Source of the DNA: Caballeronia glathei
GTDB taxonomy: Bacteria > Pseudomonadota > Gammaproteobacteria > Burkholderiales > Burkholderiaceae
Reading direction: 5' to 3'
DNA: 64,000 nt
Assembly: GCF_000698595.1 (NCBI RefSeq)
Contig: NZ_JFHC01000023.1
Location: 42,861 to 106,860 of the forward strand
Shown piece by piece: positions 45,185-54,839 of the stretch (position 1 is its first letter; each line of letters starts with the position of its first letter). Below the pieces are notes generated by a model. The model ran no database searches, was not told the DNA's origin, and saw nothing but the letters and a program-made list of their open reading frames with translations. Position numbers and translations under genes: made by a program.

Positions 45185-45496
45185 GAAAAAACGCGTAAAT
45201 AAAGGCGTGAAGCGCGGACAGGCGCCGAATTCGCAATTTTACCGCAGGGCGGCCAGTCCGTTCTTCCGGCGAACTTCCCCCAACTGCCGCCCGAACTGCT
45301 CCGTTCCCCTGGCCGACCGCTTGGGCGGCCACGCCGGTGCGAGGCTCGCGACCACGGCCAGCCGCACTTCAGCAAATACGGAACGCAGCCGGACGCGGCG
45401 GCACACGGAGCACCGGCTTCGCTCGCGCGAAGCGTGTTGCGCTCGCCCGCGCACATGCTACGATTTCCCGATACCACGAGTAGAACGGAGGCGGCT
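45185..45496. other. Divergent intergenic region dusA / DUF3892
   Basis: 312 bases with no convincing coding frame, terminator or operator. Promoters for both genes are expected here. Confidence 0.4.
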
Positions 45497-45799
45497 ATGG
45501 CTACTTTGGCGATCGATGGTGTGCGCTGGACCAACGACCGTGTGACGAACGTGCGCTGGGGCAGCTTCGACGCGAGCACGAACAGCTGGACCACGCCGAC
45601 CACCATCGTGGACGTCGCGCAGGTCGTCGATGCGATCAGGAGCGGAAAAGAGGTGCGCACGCTCTTCAAGCTCGGCGGCCGGACTTTCCTCGGCCCGAAG
45701 GTCACGGCCCTGCCGTACACCGGCGGCCACGTCGGCATCGAAGCGCGCGTGCAGGACGGCCAGCTCGAGAAGTCGCTCGAGGATCTGCCGCCCGTCTGA
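45497..45799 (+). CDS. DUF3892 family protein
   Basis: A 100-residue small soluble protein resembling the DUF3892 family (function unknown): IDGVRWTNDRVTNVRWG at the start, with the later VVDAIRSGKEVRTLFKLGG. GGAGG lies seven bases before the ATG at 45497. It is 62 bases ahead of another small hypothetical gene in the same direction. Confidence 0.7.
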   Translation: MATLAIDGVRWTNDRVTNVRWGSFDASTNSWTTPTTIVDVAQVVDAIRSGKEVRTLFKLGGRTFLGPKVTALPYTGGHVGIEARVQDGQLEKSLEDLPPV

Positions 45800-45861
45800 A
45801 CCAGGCAGCCGCGGCGTGCGGGCGCAGCAAACCGAAAGAGTGCAAGGCGACGGGGAACGAA

Positions 45862-46242
45862 GTGGATCGCGAAAAAGCGCACCGTTTCGACACAGAATTC
45901 GCGCCGAGAATCGTCGAGAGAATTGCTGCGCTGCTCGATTCCGACGTAAGCATCGAAGTCATTGCACACGAAGGCGCCCGCCTGCCCACACGCGTGCGCA
46001 TGTTTGCCGCGCGCACCGGATATGCGCGTGCGCATGCGCACCCGCTCGACCTGTCCCTCACGTGGGACGACGGCGAAATCGAACGTCTCTTCAGTGCGGG
46101 CGGCGAGGCACGTTTTGTGCGCTACCTGGACGCGCTTCCCCGTAAGCTGACCGCCTGGCAAGGCGCGCGCGACATCGACCTGCCGACGCGCTCGCAGGCG
46201 GACTCGACGGTGCTCGTCGGCGGGCTGGATTTCGAGGCGTGA
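45862..46242 (+). CDS. Hypothetical protein
   Basis: A 126-residue soluble protein, not recognised. GTG start at 45862 preceded by GGGGAACGA. The sequence suggests an alpha/beta domain (FAPRIVERIAALLDSDVSIE; LSLTWDDGEIERLF). It has no signal peptide or membrane segment. It may be transcribed with the DUF3892 gene. Confidence 0.6.
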   Translation: MDREKAHRFDTEFAPRIVERIAALLDSDVSIEVIAHEGARLPTRVRMFAARTGYARAHAHPLDLSLTWDDGEIERLFSAGGEARFVRYLDALPRKLTAWQGARDIDLPTRSQADSTVLVGGLDFEA

Positions 46243-46350
46243 GGCGCGTCGCGGCAAAATCGAAGCGCGCGTAACCGAAGGCGCGGAAAAGGATTAGGCT
46301 CTCGTTTCATGCTGCATTTTCCGAGCGAAATCTTTCAGGAGGAGGTCATC

Positions 46351-46554
46351 ATGGCAACGGCGAACGATTCGAAACTGCGCGCGGTCGTGCAGACGGCGGA
46401 ACAGGCGGGCGGCTTCGTTTGGGTGATCACGCTGGTCGACTTCGGCGCGGGTGAAGTCAAGCGCTCGATGGTGTCGGAGGAGAATTTCGCCACCTCCGAT
46501 GCCGCGCGAGACGCCGGCAACGATCGCCTGAAGGCGATGGCCGCCGACCGTTAG
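46351..46554 (+). CDS. Small hypothetical protein
   Basis: A 67-residue soluble protein. The start at 46351 is fixed by an excellent ribosome-binding site (AGGAGGAGG). The body (FVWVITLVDFGAGEVKRSMV, then NFATSDAARDAGNDRLKAM) looks like a beta hairpin and a helix, as in small stress-related Burkholderia proteins of unknown function. Two large inverted repeats follow it. Confidence 0.65.
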   Translation: MATANDSKLRAVVQTAEQAGGFVWVITLVDFGAGEVKRSMVSEENFATSDAARDAGNDRLKAMAADR

Positions 46555-46582
46555 CAAACATTCCCGAATTGCCATAAGCGGA

Positions 46583-46614
46583 CGACCCGGCCGGATCGTG
46601 GTCCGGCCGGGTCG
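46583..46614. repeat. 13-bp inverted repeat (hairpin)
   Basis: CGACCCGGCCGGA (46583-46595) and its exact complement (46602-46614) around TCGTGG. A T run is found only about 17 bases further on, so it is not a standard terminator, though it may mark the end of the preceding transcript. Confidence 0.85.
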
Positions 46615-46660
46615 CGCTCGCCTCGTCGCTTCCCCGTTTTTTTCATCGTTCCCTCGGCTG

Positions 46661-46699
46661 CCGACGCACACGTTCGAAAACTTCGAACGTGTGCGTCGG
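46661..46699. repeat. 18-bp perfect inverted repeat
   Basis: CCGACGCACACGTTCGAA (46661-46678) and its exact reverse complement (46682-46699) with a 3-base centre, 74 bases upstream of the SDR gene start. No T run follows. The TTCGAA cores and the length suggest a protein-binding site or a cruciform. Confidence 0.95.
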
Positions 46700-46772
46700 A
46701 ATCCTCGTACGGCAAGGCGCCTTTGGCCGTCCACAATCCTTTCACACTGATCAACGTTCAAAGGAGAACGTC

Positions 46773-47510
46773 ATGAATCGCTTTGAAGGAAAGACCGTAC
46801 TCGTCACGGGCGGCAACAGCGGAATGGGACTGACCACGGCGCAGGCCTTTGCATCCGAAGGCGCACGTGTGATCATCACCGGCCGCGATACGGCCACGCT
46901 CGCGGCGGCGAAGGAAACGCTCGGCGCGGGCTCGCTTGCGATCGCGAACGACGCCGGCTCGGTCGCCGCCGCGCGCGAACTGGCGCAGCGACTCGCCGCC
47001 GCGGATATCCGGCTCGACGCGGTGTTCATCAACGCCGGCATCGCGAAGTTCGCGCCGCTCGCGGACGTCGAGGAATCGATGTGGGACCAGACCTTCGACA
47101 TCAACGTGAAGGGCGCGTTCTTCCAGATCCAGGCGCTCGCGCCGCTCCTGAACGAGGGCGCATCGATCGTGCTGAACGGCTCCATCAACGCGCGCATCGG
47201 CATGCCGGCTTCGTCGGTGTATGCGGCGAGCAAGGCGGCGCTCATCTCGCTCGCGAAGACGCTCTCCGCCGATCTGCTGTCGCGCGGCGTTCGCGTGAAC
47301 GTGATCAGCCCCGGCCCGGTCGCGACGCCGCTGCATGCGAAGCTCGGCGTGACGGGCGACGTCGTCGCGCAACTGCAAAGCCAGATTCCGATCGGCCGCT
47401 TTGGCCGCGCGAGCGAGATTGCCGCGACGGTGCTTCATCTGGCTTCGCCGGAGTCGGGCTTCATCGTCGGAACGGAGATCGTGATCGACGGCGGAATGAG
47501 CCAGCTGTAA
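46773..47510 (+). CDS. SDR-family oxidoreductase
   Basis: A 245-residue classical short-chain dehydrogenase/reductase. NAD(P)-binding TGGNSGMG (12-19), NAG (87-89), catalytic Ser137, Tyr150 and Lys154 (SSVYAASKAAL), and the PGP motif are all present, as is the C-terminal IVIDGGMSQL. Substrate unknown; quinones, aldehydes or ketones are possible. AAAGGAG precedes the ATG at 46773. The large inverted repeat just upstream is likely to matter for its regulation. Confidence 0.9.
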   Translation: MNRFEGKTVLVTGGNSGMGLTTAQAFASEGARVIITGRDTATLAAAKETLGAGSLAIANDAGSVAAARELAQRLAAADIRLDAVFINAGIAKFAPLADVEESMWDQTFDINVKGAFFQIQALAPLLNEGASIVLNGSINARIGMPASSVYAASKAALISLAKTLSADLLSRGVRVNVISPGPVATPLHAKLGVTGDVVAQLQSQIPIGRFGRASEIAATVLHLASPESGFIVGTEIVIDGGMSQL

Positions 47511-47648
47511 AGCCGCACATCGCGTCGCGCGCGGCTCGCGATGTTGCGGGCCGCGCCGCCGCACGGCAGCGACCGAAGGCGAGTTGCGGCGATCGCTGAT
47601 GGCCGGTGACAGCCGTGGCGCCGCCCGATACGGCTGCTGATTGTGATT

Positions 47649-48122
47649 TCAACGCCGTCCGCCGCCGAATCCATGCATTCCGCCCCCGCCGTGCATGCCG
47701 CCGAATGCATGCATGTTGCCGCCGTGAAAGCCTCCGCCATGCGGCCTGCCGAAATGATCGTGGCCGAACTGGTGAAAATGATGGAAGTGGTGGAAGCGGT
47801 CGACGAAGACGAAGCTCGCCCCCACGCCGACGAAAAGCGGCGGTCCCCAGTACCACGGATCGGGATACGGATATGCGCCCGCCGGATACACGAGCACGCT
47901 GCCGTCGGAGTCGTCGCGCATCACCTGCCAGGTGCCGTCGGGCTGACGGCACGCGCGTCCGACGATCTCCTGCATGGTGCCGTCTATCTCGGCCTGTCCG
48001 TCGATCGCGCGGCAATCGGCGCTGCCAAACGGCGCGGACGGATCGTCGTCGGACTGCGCGAATGCGAAGGCGCGAAAGCCGAGAAGAAAGATCACGATCG
48101 ACAGACGGAGAAGCTTGCACAT
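47649..48122 (-). CDS. Exported His/Gly-rich protein
   Basis: A 157-residue protein with signal peptide (about 1-23, LLRLSIVIFLLGFRAFAFAQ). The middle part has two Cys (about residues 37 and 58) and the stretch RACRQPDGTWQV, also found in outer-membrane surface-antigen-like proteins; the tail (residues 105-157) is strongly enriched in His, Gly, Phe and Met (DRFHHFHHFHQFGHDHFG, then GG-M/H repeats). A metal-binding or surface role is plausible, but no family function is known. It is convergent with the SDR gene. Confidence 0.7.
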   Translation of the reverse strand: MCKLLRLSIVIFLLGFRAFAFAQSDDDPSAPFGSADCRAIDGQAEIDGTMQEIVGRACRQPDGTWQVMRDDSDGSVLVYPAGAYPYPDPWYWGPPLFVGVGASFVFVDRFHHFHHFHQFGHDHFGRPHGGGFHGGNMHAFGGMHGGGGMHGFGGGRR

Positions 48123-48372
48123 GATGCGGTCCTGCCTTGTTTGCTGCATGGCGATGCGCGGCGGGCACATCGACCGGATTGCACGGAGCCGCGCCGCCGC
48201 GTGGTTGCCTGCTCGCGCGAAAAGCCGCGCGGTCTGATGGTTCAACGATCGACCAGGAGCGTTTATTCCGCTGCCTGAAACGTGTGCACGGCGTGGCGAA
48301 ATGCGTGTCTGGTGCGAATGGCGTGCGCGGGTGAAAATCGGTGTTATCCGCCGGGACCATCGGACCGAGACC

Positions 48373-48744
48373 ATGGACGAGCACGCGAACGAGTCACCCA
48401 CGAACGAGTGCGAAGCGCGCTACCGCCGCTACGAGGCAGCGGGCGAGGCGTCGATACGCGCGCAGCTGGAAGAAGAGGGGTCGCCGGCGGACTCCGAGGC
48501 CCACGCGAAACGCGCGTGGCTCTTTCAGAAGGAAGCGGGCCGTCAGAACGAGGAGCGGCGCGCAATGTTCGCGTCGGTCGCGGCGGCGAACGACGCTGCG
48601 CAGATCGCGCGCGCGTCCGCCGAGGCGTCGCGCCGTTCGGCGTTCTGGACGATGATCGCGGCGCTCGCGGCGACGCTCGGCGTGCTCGTGAATGCGGCGA
48701 TCGCGCTTGGCTGGCTCGACTGGCTCAGGCGCGCGGCGCCCTGA
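48373..48744 (+). CDS. Hypothetical protein with C-terminal membrane anchor
   Basis: A 123-residue protein with an acidic N terminus, a helical charged middle (RAWLFQKEAGRQNEERRAMFASVAAAND) and one C-terminal hydrophobic helix (about 95-118, FWTMIAALAATLGVLVNAAI). Tail-anchored topology is likely. No family recognised. The ATG at 48373 has only a weak ribosome-binding site. Confidence 0.6.
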   Translation: MDEHANESPTNECEARYRRYEAAGEASIRAQLEEEGSPADSEAHAKRAWLFQKEAGRQNEERRAMFASVAAANDAAQIARASAEASRRSAFWTMIAALAATLGVLVNAAIALGWLDWLRRAAP

Positions 48745-48753
48745 TCATCGCGC

Positions 48754-48780
48754 GCCTTACGGGCCTTACGGGCCTTACGC
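48754..48780. repeat. 9-bp tandem repeat, three copies
   Basis: GCCTTACGG, GCCTTACGG, GCCTTACGC in the 57-base gap between the convergent tail-anchored protein and MFS genes. Confidence 0.85.
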
Positions 48781-48801
48781 GTCTCTCGCGCCCCAACCGC
48801 T

Positions 48802-50277
48802 TTACGCGCCGCGCGTCTTGCGCGGCCGGTGGCCGCTCACGACCGCGCCCGCATCGCGTGCGAGGCCGAAGAGGTCGGCGACGCCCACGAGTCCGACCAC
48901 CGCGACGATCAGGAACGCCACGCTGAAATCGTCCGGCGCGATCGACTGCGAATCGTGCCCGTGCATCCATTCTGCGAGCCTCAGCGCGATGGCCCCGACC
49001 GCGACGCCGATCCCCATCGTCATCTGGAACAATGTGCTCGACAATGCCGAGGCGCCGCTCATCTGCGCCTTGGGCACGTCGGCGAAACTGAGCGTGTTGA
49101 GCGCGGTGAACTGCAGTGAGCGCGACAGGCCACTCGCGAACAGCACGGCGACGATCACGGTTTTGGGCGTCGCGGGCGAGAGCAGGCTCATCGCGGCGAG
49201 CGAGAGCGCCGCGAGCACGCCGTTGACGATCAGCACCGGGCGGAACCCGAAGCGCCGCATGACCGGCGTGGTGACGAGCTTCATCAGCAGGTTGCCTGCG
49301 AACACGGCGAGCGTGAGCAGCCCCGACTCGAATGCGTTCATCCCGAAGCCGACCTGGAACATCAGCGGCAGCAGGAACGGCACCGCGCTGATCGAGATGC
49401 GAAAGAGCGAGCCGCCGCCCATCGCGACGGCGAACGTCTTGACCTTGAGCGCCGACAGATCGACGACCGGCTCCCGCGCGCGGCGCAAGTGCAGCCATGC
49501 GGCCACGCCCGCCACCACGCCCACCGCGACGAGCGCGCTCGCGAGCGGCCAGGGCGTGTCGTTGCTGCCGATCAGTTCCATCGCGTAGAGCAGCGTCGTG
49601 CACGCGAGGCCGCAGAGCGCGAAGCCGGGCAGGTCGAAGCGGCGCGTGGCGTCCTCGCGGGTGTTGTCGAGATAGCGCAGCGCCACGAACATGCCGATGC
49701 AGCCGAGCGGCAGGTTGAGATAGAAGATCCAGCGCCACGACGAGTAGGTCGTGATGAAGCCGCCGAGCGGCGGCCCGATCACCGGCGCGACGAGCCCCGG
49801 CCAGGTGATGATCGCGATCGCGCGCATCAGGCCGTCCTTTGGCGTCGCGCGCAGCACGGCCAGGCGCCCGACGGGCACCATCATCGCGCCGCCGATGCCC
49901 TGCAGCACGCGCGCCGCGGCGAACGCGGGCAAGGTGGAGGTGGCCGCGCACAGCACGGAGGCCGCCGTGAAGACGGCGATCGCGCTCGCGAACACGGTGC
50001 GCAGGCCGAAGCGGTCGGCGGCCCAGCCGCTGATCGGAATGAAGACGGCGAGCGTCAGCAGATAGGCGGTGATGCCGAGGCTCATGTCGGCGGGGTGCAC
50101 GCCGAACGAATGGGCCATTTGCGGTAGCGCGGTCGCAATGATGGTGCCGTCGAGGTTCTCCATGAAGAACGTCGCGGCAACCAGCGTCACGATCAGCGAG
50201 GCGCCACGGGGCGCGGAGCCGGAGGCGGCGGGGCGGGCGGGCGGATCGTGACGATCTGGACCATCGGGGGCCTGCAT
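48802..50277 (-). CDS. MFS multidrug/drug exporter (DHA2 type)
   Basis: A 491-residue permease with about 14 hydrophobic segments, in the EmrB/QacA (DHA2) group of proton-driven exporters. Motif C-like region (TWPGLVAPVIGPPLGGFI), motif A-like GWAADRFGLRTVF and the N-terminal ENLDGTIIATALPQM, with the membrane Asp typical of the family, are visible. There is no EmrA-type adaptor gene beside it, so export to the periplasm alone is likely. Substrate unknown. Confidence 0.88.
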   Translation of the reverse strand: MQAPDGPDRHDPPARPAASGSAPRGASLIVTLVAATFFMENLDGTIIATALPQMAHSFGVHPADMSLGITAYLLTLAVFIPISGWAADRFGLRTVFASAIAVFTAASVLCAATSTLPAFAAARVLQGIGGAMMVPVGRLAVLRATPKDGLMRAIAIITWPGLVAPVIGPPLGGFITTYSSWRWIFYLNLPLGCIGMFVALRYLDNTREDATRRFDLPGFALCGLACTTLLYAMELIGSNDTPWPLASALVAVGVVAGVAAWLHLRRAREPVVDLSALKVKTFAVAMGGGSLFRISISAVPFLLPLMFQVGFGMNAFESGLLTLAVFAGNLLMKLVTTPVMRRFGFRPVLIVNGVLAALSLAAMSLLSPATPKTVIVAVLFASGLSRSLQFTALNTLSFADVPKAQMSGASALSSTLFQMTMGIGVAVGAIALRLAEWMHGHDSQSIAPDDFSVAFLIVAVVGLVGVADLFGLARDAGAVVSGHRPRKTRGA

Positions 50278-50809
50278 CGGCGGGAGTCTCCTGAGCGCGG
50301 TGTGCGTACTTCAATGAATTCGAGGACATGCGGCGCGAGCGCAACTGACGCGCCGGCCGACGGGCCGTCGGCTCGCCATTCTAGCGTCGAAGCGGGGCCA
50401 AAGCAGGCCAGGGCAGACCGAGGCTGATTCAAGGCACGACAGGCGCGGCTATGGTAGCGTCGATGTTGTCCTTGCAGCGCGGCCCCGGGCATCGATCCGT
50501 CCGACAAAAACAGCCGGGCTTTCATGGGTAAATGTCGCGGCGGCCCCTTGCGTCGCCGCGAATGTGGCAGCATGGGTGCGCGGCGCGGCTGCCGCCGGCT
50601 TCCCGCGGCTGTCATGATCCTGCCGCAACCGTGCCACGGCTCGCACGGTCTTTCATGCTGTAAGCCGCTGCTATCCCGGTTGCGGTGCGCCTTTGACGTT
50701 TTCCGATGCAGTGCCGCCGTCGAGGCACTACACTTGCTCGAATGACCTGGTTGCCCGCTGCGGCGCCTCTCGTGCCTCAGCGCGCGCTCTTTCCAAGGAG
50801 TCGTCGCTC
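50278..50809. other. Divergent intergenic region MFS / tktA
   Basis: 532 bases holding the two promoters. A TTTGACG near 50692-50698 could be a -35 element for tktA, but no good -10 follows. No gene with family resemblance. Confidence 0.4.
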
Positions 50810-52906
50810 ATGTCACCAGCCTCTGCGAAGTCCCCCGCCGATCTCGACCAGCTGTGCATCAACACCATCCGGACGCTGTCGATGGATGCCGTCCAGAAGG
50901 CCAACTCCGGCCACCCCGGCACGCCGATGGCGCTGGCCCCCGTTGCGTTCCACCTGTGGCAGAACCATCTGCGCTACGACCCCGAGGCACCGCTGTGGCC
51001 CAACCGTGACCGCTTCGTCCTGTCGGTCGGGCACGCGTCGATGCTGCTCTATTCGCTGCTGCATCTCGCGGGCGTGAAGGCGGTCGGCGAGGACGGCAAG
51101 CCGACGGGCGGCCCCGCCGTCTCGCTCGACGACATCAAGCAGTTCCGCCAGCTCGACAGCAAGACGCCGGGCCACCCCGAATACCGGGAGACGACCGGCG
51201 TCGAGACCACCACCGGCCCGCTCGGGCAGGGCCTGGGCAACAGCGTCGGCATGGCGATGGCCGCCCGCTGGCACGAGGCGCATTTCAACCAGCCGGGCGC
51301 CGCGCTTTTCGGCTACCGCGTCTACGCGCTTTGCGGCGACGGCGACATGATGGAAGGCGTGTCGCACGAAGCGGCGTCGCTCGCGGGCCACCTGCGGCTC
51401 TCGAACCTGATCTGGATCTACGACAGCAACCGCATCACCATCGAAGGCCACACCGATCTCGCCTACAGCGACGACGTGGAGTCGCGTTTTCGCGGCTACA
51501 ACTGGAACACGATGCACGTCGACGACGCCAACGACGAAGCCGCGCTCGAAGCTGCCATCAACAAGGCCAAGGCGACGACCGACAAGCCGACGCTGATCGT
51601 CGTGAAGAGCATCATCGCGTGGGGCGCGCCGAACAAGCAGGACACGTCCGCGGCCCACGGCGAGCCGCTCGGCGAGGAAGAGATCAAGCTCGCGAAGCGC
51701 GCCTACGGCTGGCCGGAAGACGCCCAGTTTCTCGTGCCGGAGGGCGTGCGCGAGCATTTCGCGGCGGGCATGGGCGCGCGCGGCAAGGCGGCGCGCGAGG
51801 AGTGGGAAAAGCGCTTCGCCGACTACGGCAAGCAGTTTCCCGAGCTTGGCGCGCAGTTCTCGCAGATGCACGCGAACGCGCTGCCCGACAACTGGGACGC
51901 CGACATTCCCGTGTTCGAGCCAGACGAAAAGGGCATCGCGACGCGCGAGTCGTCGGGCAAGGTGCTCAACGCGATCGCGCAGCGCATTCCGTGGATGATC
52001 GGCGGCGCGGCGGACCTCGCGCCGTCCACGAAAACCAACCTCAAGTTCGAAGGCGCGGGCAGCTTCGAGCACGACAGCTACGGGGGCCGGAACCTGCATT
52101 TCGGCATCCGCGAGCACGGCATGGGCGCGGTCGCGAACGGCCTCGCGCTCTCGGGCTTGCGGCCGTTCGCCTCGACGTTCCTGATTTTCAGCGACTACAT
52201 GAAGCCGCCGATCCGCCTCTCCGCGATCATGGAGGTGCCGGTGGTCTACGTGTTCACGCACGATTCGATCGGCGTCGGCGAGGACGGCCCGACGCACCAG
52301 CCGATCGAGCAGCTCGCCTCGCTGCGCGGCGTGCCCGGGCTCACCACGCTGCGTCCCGCGGACGCGAACGAAGTGGGCGAGGCGTGGCGCGTCGCGCTGT
52401 CGCGCCCGCACGTGCCGGCGTGCATCGTCGTGACGCGCCAGCCGCTGCCCACCTTCGACCGCAAGAAGTACGGGCCGGCGGAGGGCGTGCGGCGCGGCGC
52501 CTACGTGCTCGCCGACGCGCCCGACGGCAAAAAGCCCGAGGTGCTTTTGCTCGCGACCGGCAGCGAAGTATCGTTGTGCGTCGCGGCATACGAGAAGCTG
52601 AAGGCGGAGGGCGTGGCGGCGCGCGTGGTGTCGATGCCTTCGTGGGACATCTTCGAGCAGCAGGACCACGCCTACAAGGACTCGGTGCTGCCGCCGGACG
52701 TGAACGCGCGCGTCGCGGTGGAGCAGGCGGCGACGCTCGGCTGGGACCGCTACGTGGGGCGCCTGGGCTCGCAGATCGTGATGCATACGTTCGGTGCATC
52801 GGCGCCGCTCAAGGCGCTGAAGACGAAGTTCGGCTTCACGCCCGAGCGTGTCTACGACGAAGCCAAGAAGCAGATCGAGCGCGTCAAATCCAACGGCAAG
52901 GAGTGA
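50810..52906 (+). CDS. tktA: Transketolase
   Basis: A 698-residue thiamine-diphosphate enzyme of the non-oxidative pentose phosphate pathway, moving two-carbon units between sugar phosphates. The N-terminal [20 protein letters not shown], the ThDP motif [20 protein letters not shown] with the downstream [10 protein letters not shown], the central [15 protein letters not shown] and the [16 protein letters not shown] loop are intact. The start at 50810 follows AAGGAG. The 6-phosphogluconate dehydrogenase gene begins three bases after its stop. Confidence 0.96.
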   Translation: MSPASAKSPADLDQLCINTIRTLSMDAVQKANSGHPGTPMALAPVAFHLWQNHLRYDPEAPLWPNRDRFVLSVGHASMLLYSLLHLAGVKAVGEDGKPTGGPAVSLDDIKQFRQLDSKTPGHPEYRETTGVETTTGPLGQGLGNSVGMAMAARWHEAHFNQPGAALFGYRVYALCGDGDMMEGVSHEAASLAGHLRLSNLIWIYDSNRITIEGHTDLAYSDDVESRFRGYNWNTMHVDDANDEAALEAAINKAKATTDKPTLIVVKSIIAWGAPNKQDTSAAHGEPLGEEEIKLAKRAYGWPEDAQFLVPEGVREHFAAGMGARGKAAREEWEKRFADYGKQFPELGAQFSQMHANALPDNWDADIPVFEPDEKGIATRESSGKVLNAIAQRIPWMIGGAADLAPSTKTNLKFEGAGSFEHDSYGGRNLHFGIREHGMGAVANGLALSGLRPFASTFLIFSDYMKPPIRLSAIMEVPVVYVFTHDSIGVGEDGPTHQPIEQLASLRGVPGLTTLRPADANEVGEAWRVALSRPHVPACIVVTRQPLPTFDRKKYGPAEGVRRGAYVLADAPDGKKPEVLLLATGSEVSLCVAAYEKLKAEGVAARVVSMPSWDIFEQQDHAYKDSVLPPDVNARVAVEQAATLGWDRYVGRLGSQIVMHTFGASAPLKALKTKFGFTPERVYDEAKKQIERVKSNGKE

Positions 52907-52909
52907 GTC

Positions 52910-53890
52910 ATGCAGATCGGCATCGTGGGACTGGGACGGATGGGCGGCAACATCGGCAGGCGGCTCATGCGGGGAGGGCACAGCTGCGTCGTCTACGATC
53001 ACAATCCTGAGGCCACTCAGGCGCTCGCGAAGGAGGGTGCGACGGGCGCGAACGATCTGGGCGACCTGGTCGCGAAGCTCGGCACGCCGCGCGTGATCTG
53101 GCTGATGCTGCCCGCGGGCAAGATCACCGAGGACACGCTCGACGACCTGCACAGGATTCTCGCCGCGGACGACGTGGTGATCGACGGCGGCAACAGCTTC
53201 TACAAGGACGACATCCGGCGCGCGGCGCAGTTTCGCGAGCAGGGCGTGCATTACGTGGATGTCGGCACCTCGGGCGGCGTGTGGGGCCTGCAGCGCGGCT
53301 ACTGCATGATGATCGGTGGCGAGGACGACATCGTGCGCCGCATCGATCCGATCCTCTCCGTGCTCGCGCCGGGACGCGGCGACATTCCCGCGACGCCGGA
53401 CCGCGACGGGCGCGATCCGCGCGTCGAGAACGGCTATATGCATACCGGGCCGGTCGGCTCGGGGCATTTCGTGAAGATGGTGCATAACGGTATCGAGTAC
53501 GGGCTGATGCAGGCGTACGCGGAAGGGTTCCATATCCTCAAACACAAGGCGTCGCCGGATCTGGAGCCTGACCAGCGCTACGACCTCGACCTCGCGGACG
53601 TCGCGGAAGTGTGGCGGCGCGGCAGCGTGGTGTCGTCGTGGCTGCTCGATCTCACCGCCGGCGCGCTCGCGCAGGACGGCACGCTCGAACATTTCTCGAC
53701 GGAAGTCGCGGACAGCGGCGAAGGCCGCTGGACCATCGAGGCGGCGATCGAGGAGGCGGTGCCCGCGCAGGTGCTGTCGGCTGCGCTCTATACGCGCTTC
53801 AGGTCACGCGACGCCGAGTCGTTCCCCGAACGGGTGCTCTCGGCGATGCGCTTCGGCTTCGGCGGGCACAAGGAGTTTCCGGTGAAGTGA
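52910..53890 (+). CDS. gnd: 6-phosphogluconate dehydrogenase, decarboxylating (short NAD-type)
   Basis: A 326-residue enzyme that oxidatively decarboxylates 6-phosphogluconate to ribulose 5-phosphate. Rossmann motif [13 protein letters not shown] at the start; [21 protein letters not shown] binds substrate; the catalytic Lys and neighbours lie in [22 protein letters not shown]. At about 330 residues it belongs to the short YqeC/GntZ-like group, often NAD-preferring, rather than the 470-residue Gnd. The operon with transketolase joins the oxidative and non-oxidative pentose phosphate steps. Confidence 0.93.
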   Translation: MQIGIVGLGRMGGNIGRRLMRGGHSCVVYDHNPEATQALAKEGATGANDLGDLVAKLGTPRVIWLMLPAGKITEDTLDDLHRILAADDVVIDGGNSFYKDDIRRAAQFREQGVHYVDVGTSGGVWGLQRGYCMMIGGEDDIVRRIDPILSVLAPGRGDIPATPDRDGRDPRVENGYMHTGPVGSGHFVKMVHNGIEYGLMQAYAEGFHILKHKASPDLEPDQRYDLDLADVAEVWRRGSVVSSWLLDLTAGALAQDGTLEHFSTEVADSGEGRWTIEAAIEEAVPAQVLSAALYTRFRSRDAESFPERVLSAMRFGFGGHKEFPVK

Positions 53891-53916
53891 CGCGTCGCGC
53901 CCGGCGCGCAAACGAG

Positions 53917-53950
53917 AAGGGCCGCATGTTTTTTCATGCGGCCCTTTTCA
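53917..53950 (+). terminator. Rho-independent terminator after gnd
   Basis: 12-bp perfect stem AAGGGCCGCATG (53917-53928) and CATGCGGCCCTT (53935-53946) with a T6 loop and TTTTC following. Confidence 0.85.
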
Positions 53951-53975
53951 GTTTCGACGCGCGATGCGCTCACTT

Positions 53976-54830
53976 TCACTTCATCATACGCCGTCGAAAC
54001 AGCACCGCGCAGATGAAGAACGGCACGACCGCGTAGGCGAGCAGGACGCCGACATGTACGGCCAGATGATCGACGGGGCGATCCAGCATCAGCGGCCGGA
54101 TCAGCTCCACCGCGTGCGAGAGCGGCAAAAGCAGCGCGACGTGCTGCGCGAGCGCGGGCAACTGCGTGATCGGGAAGAACACCCCGGAGAGCAGCAGCAT
54201 CGGCGTGAGCGCGAGCGTCTGGTAGAACATGAAGAAGTCGTAGCTCGGCGCGATTGCCGTGACGATCATCGCGGTGCTCGCGAACGCAAGGCCCGCCAGC
54301 ACGATCACGGGCAGCGCGTAGAGCATCGACGGAAAGCTCGCGTAGCCGAGCACGCCCGCCACGAGCATGATCGCGACGCCCGAGAGCACCGACTTGCTCG
54401 CCGCCCAGATCACCTCGCCGAGCACGATGTCGCCGAGCGTGAGCGGCGTGTGCATGATCGCCTCCCACGTGCGCTGCACGTGCATGCGCGAAAAGCCCGA
54501 ATACATCGACTCGAAGCTCGCCGACATCATCACGCTCGAGGCCACCGTGCCCGCCGCGAGAAACGCGATGTAGGACACGCCGTCCACGCGCCCGACCATC
54601 AGGCCCAGCCCGAGCCCGAGGCCGAAGAGGTAGATCATCGGATCGGCGAGATTGCCGAACATCGACGCCACTGCCAGCTTCTTCCAGACGAGATAGTTGC
54701 GCCGCCAGACCGAGATCCAGTGGGTGGCGTTGGCCGGCATCGCGGACGCGTGGCGCGGGGCGCCCGCGTGATCGTGCGTCTTGCTGCGTGTGCGCGTGCC
54801 TGGCACGCGGGTCTGATCCAGGGAATCCAT
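53976..54830 (-). CDS. ABC-2 exporter permease, NodJ-like
   Basis: A 284-residue membrane protein of the ABC-2 permease family with six predicted helices. [21 protein letters not shown] and [23 protein letters not shown] are stretches shared with NodJ of rhizobia. The basic N-terminal extension is typical of beta-proteobacterial versions. It follows the ATPase gene by nine bases and with it forms an exporter whose natural substrate in non-nodulating bacteria is not known. Confidence 0.87.
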   Translation of the reverse strand: MDSLDQTRVPGTRTRSKTHDHAGAPRHASAMPANATHWISVWRRNYLVWKKLAVASMFGNLADPMIYLFGLGLGLGLMVGRVDGVSYIAFLAAGTVASSVMMSASFESMYSGFSRMHVQRTWEAIMHTPLTLGDIVLGEVIWAASKSVLSGVAIMLVAGVLGYASFPSMLYALPVIVLAGLAFASTAMIVTAIAPSYDFFMFYQTLALTPMLLLSGVFFPITQLPALAQHVALLLPLSHAVELIRPLMLDRPVDHLAVHVGVLLAYAVVPFFICAVLFRRRMMK

Positions 54831-54839
54831 GGCGCTTGT

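Noticed and set aside
46583..46614. 13-bp hairpin as an intrinsic terminator of the small gene at 46351-46554
   Set aside because: The next T run is about 17 bases beyond the stem. It may still act with Rho, but not as a standard intrinsic terminator.
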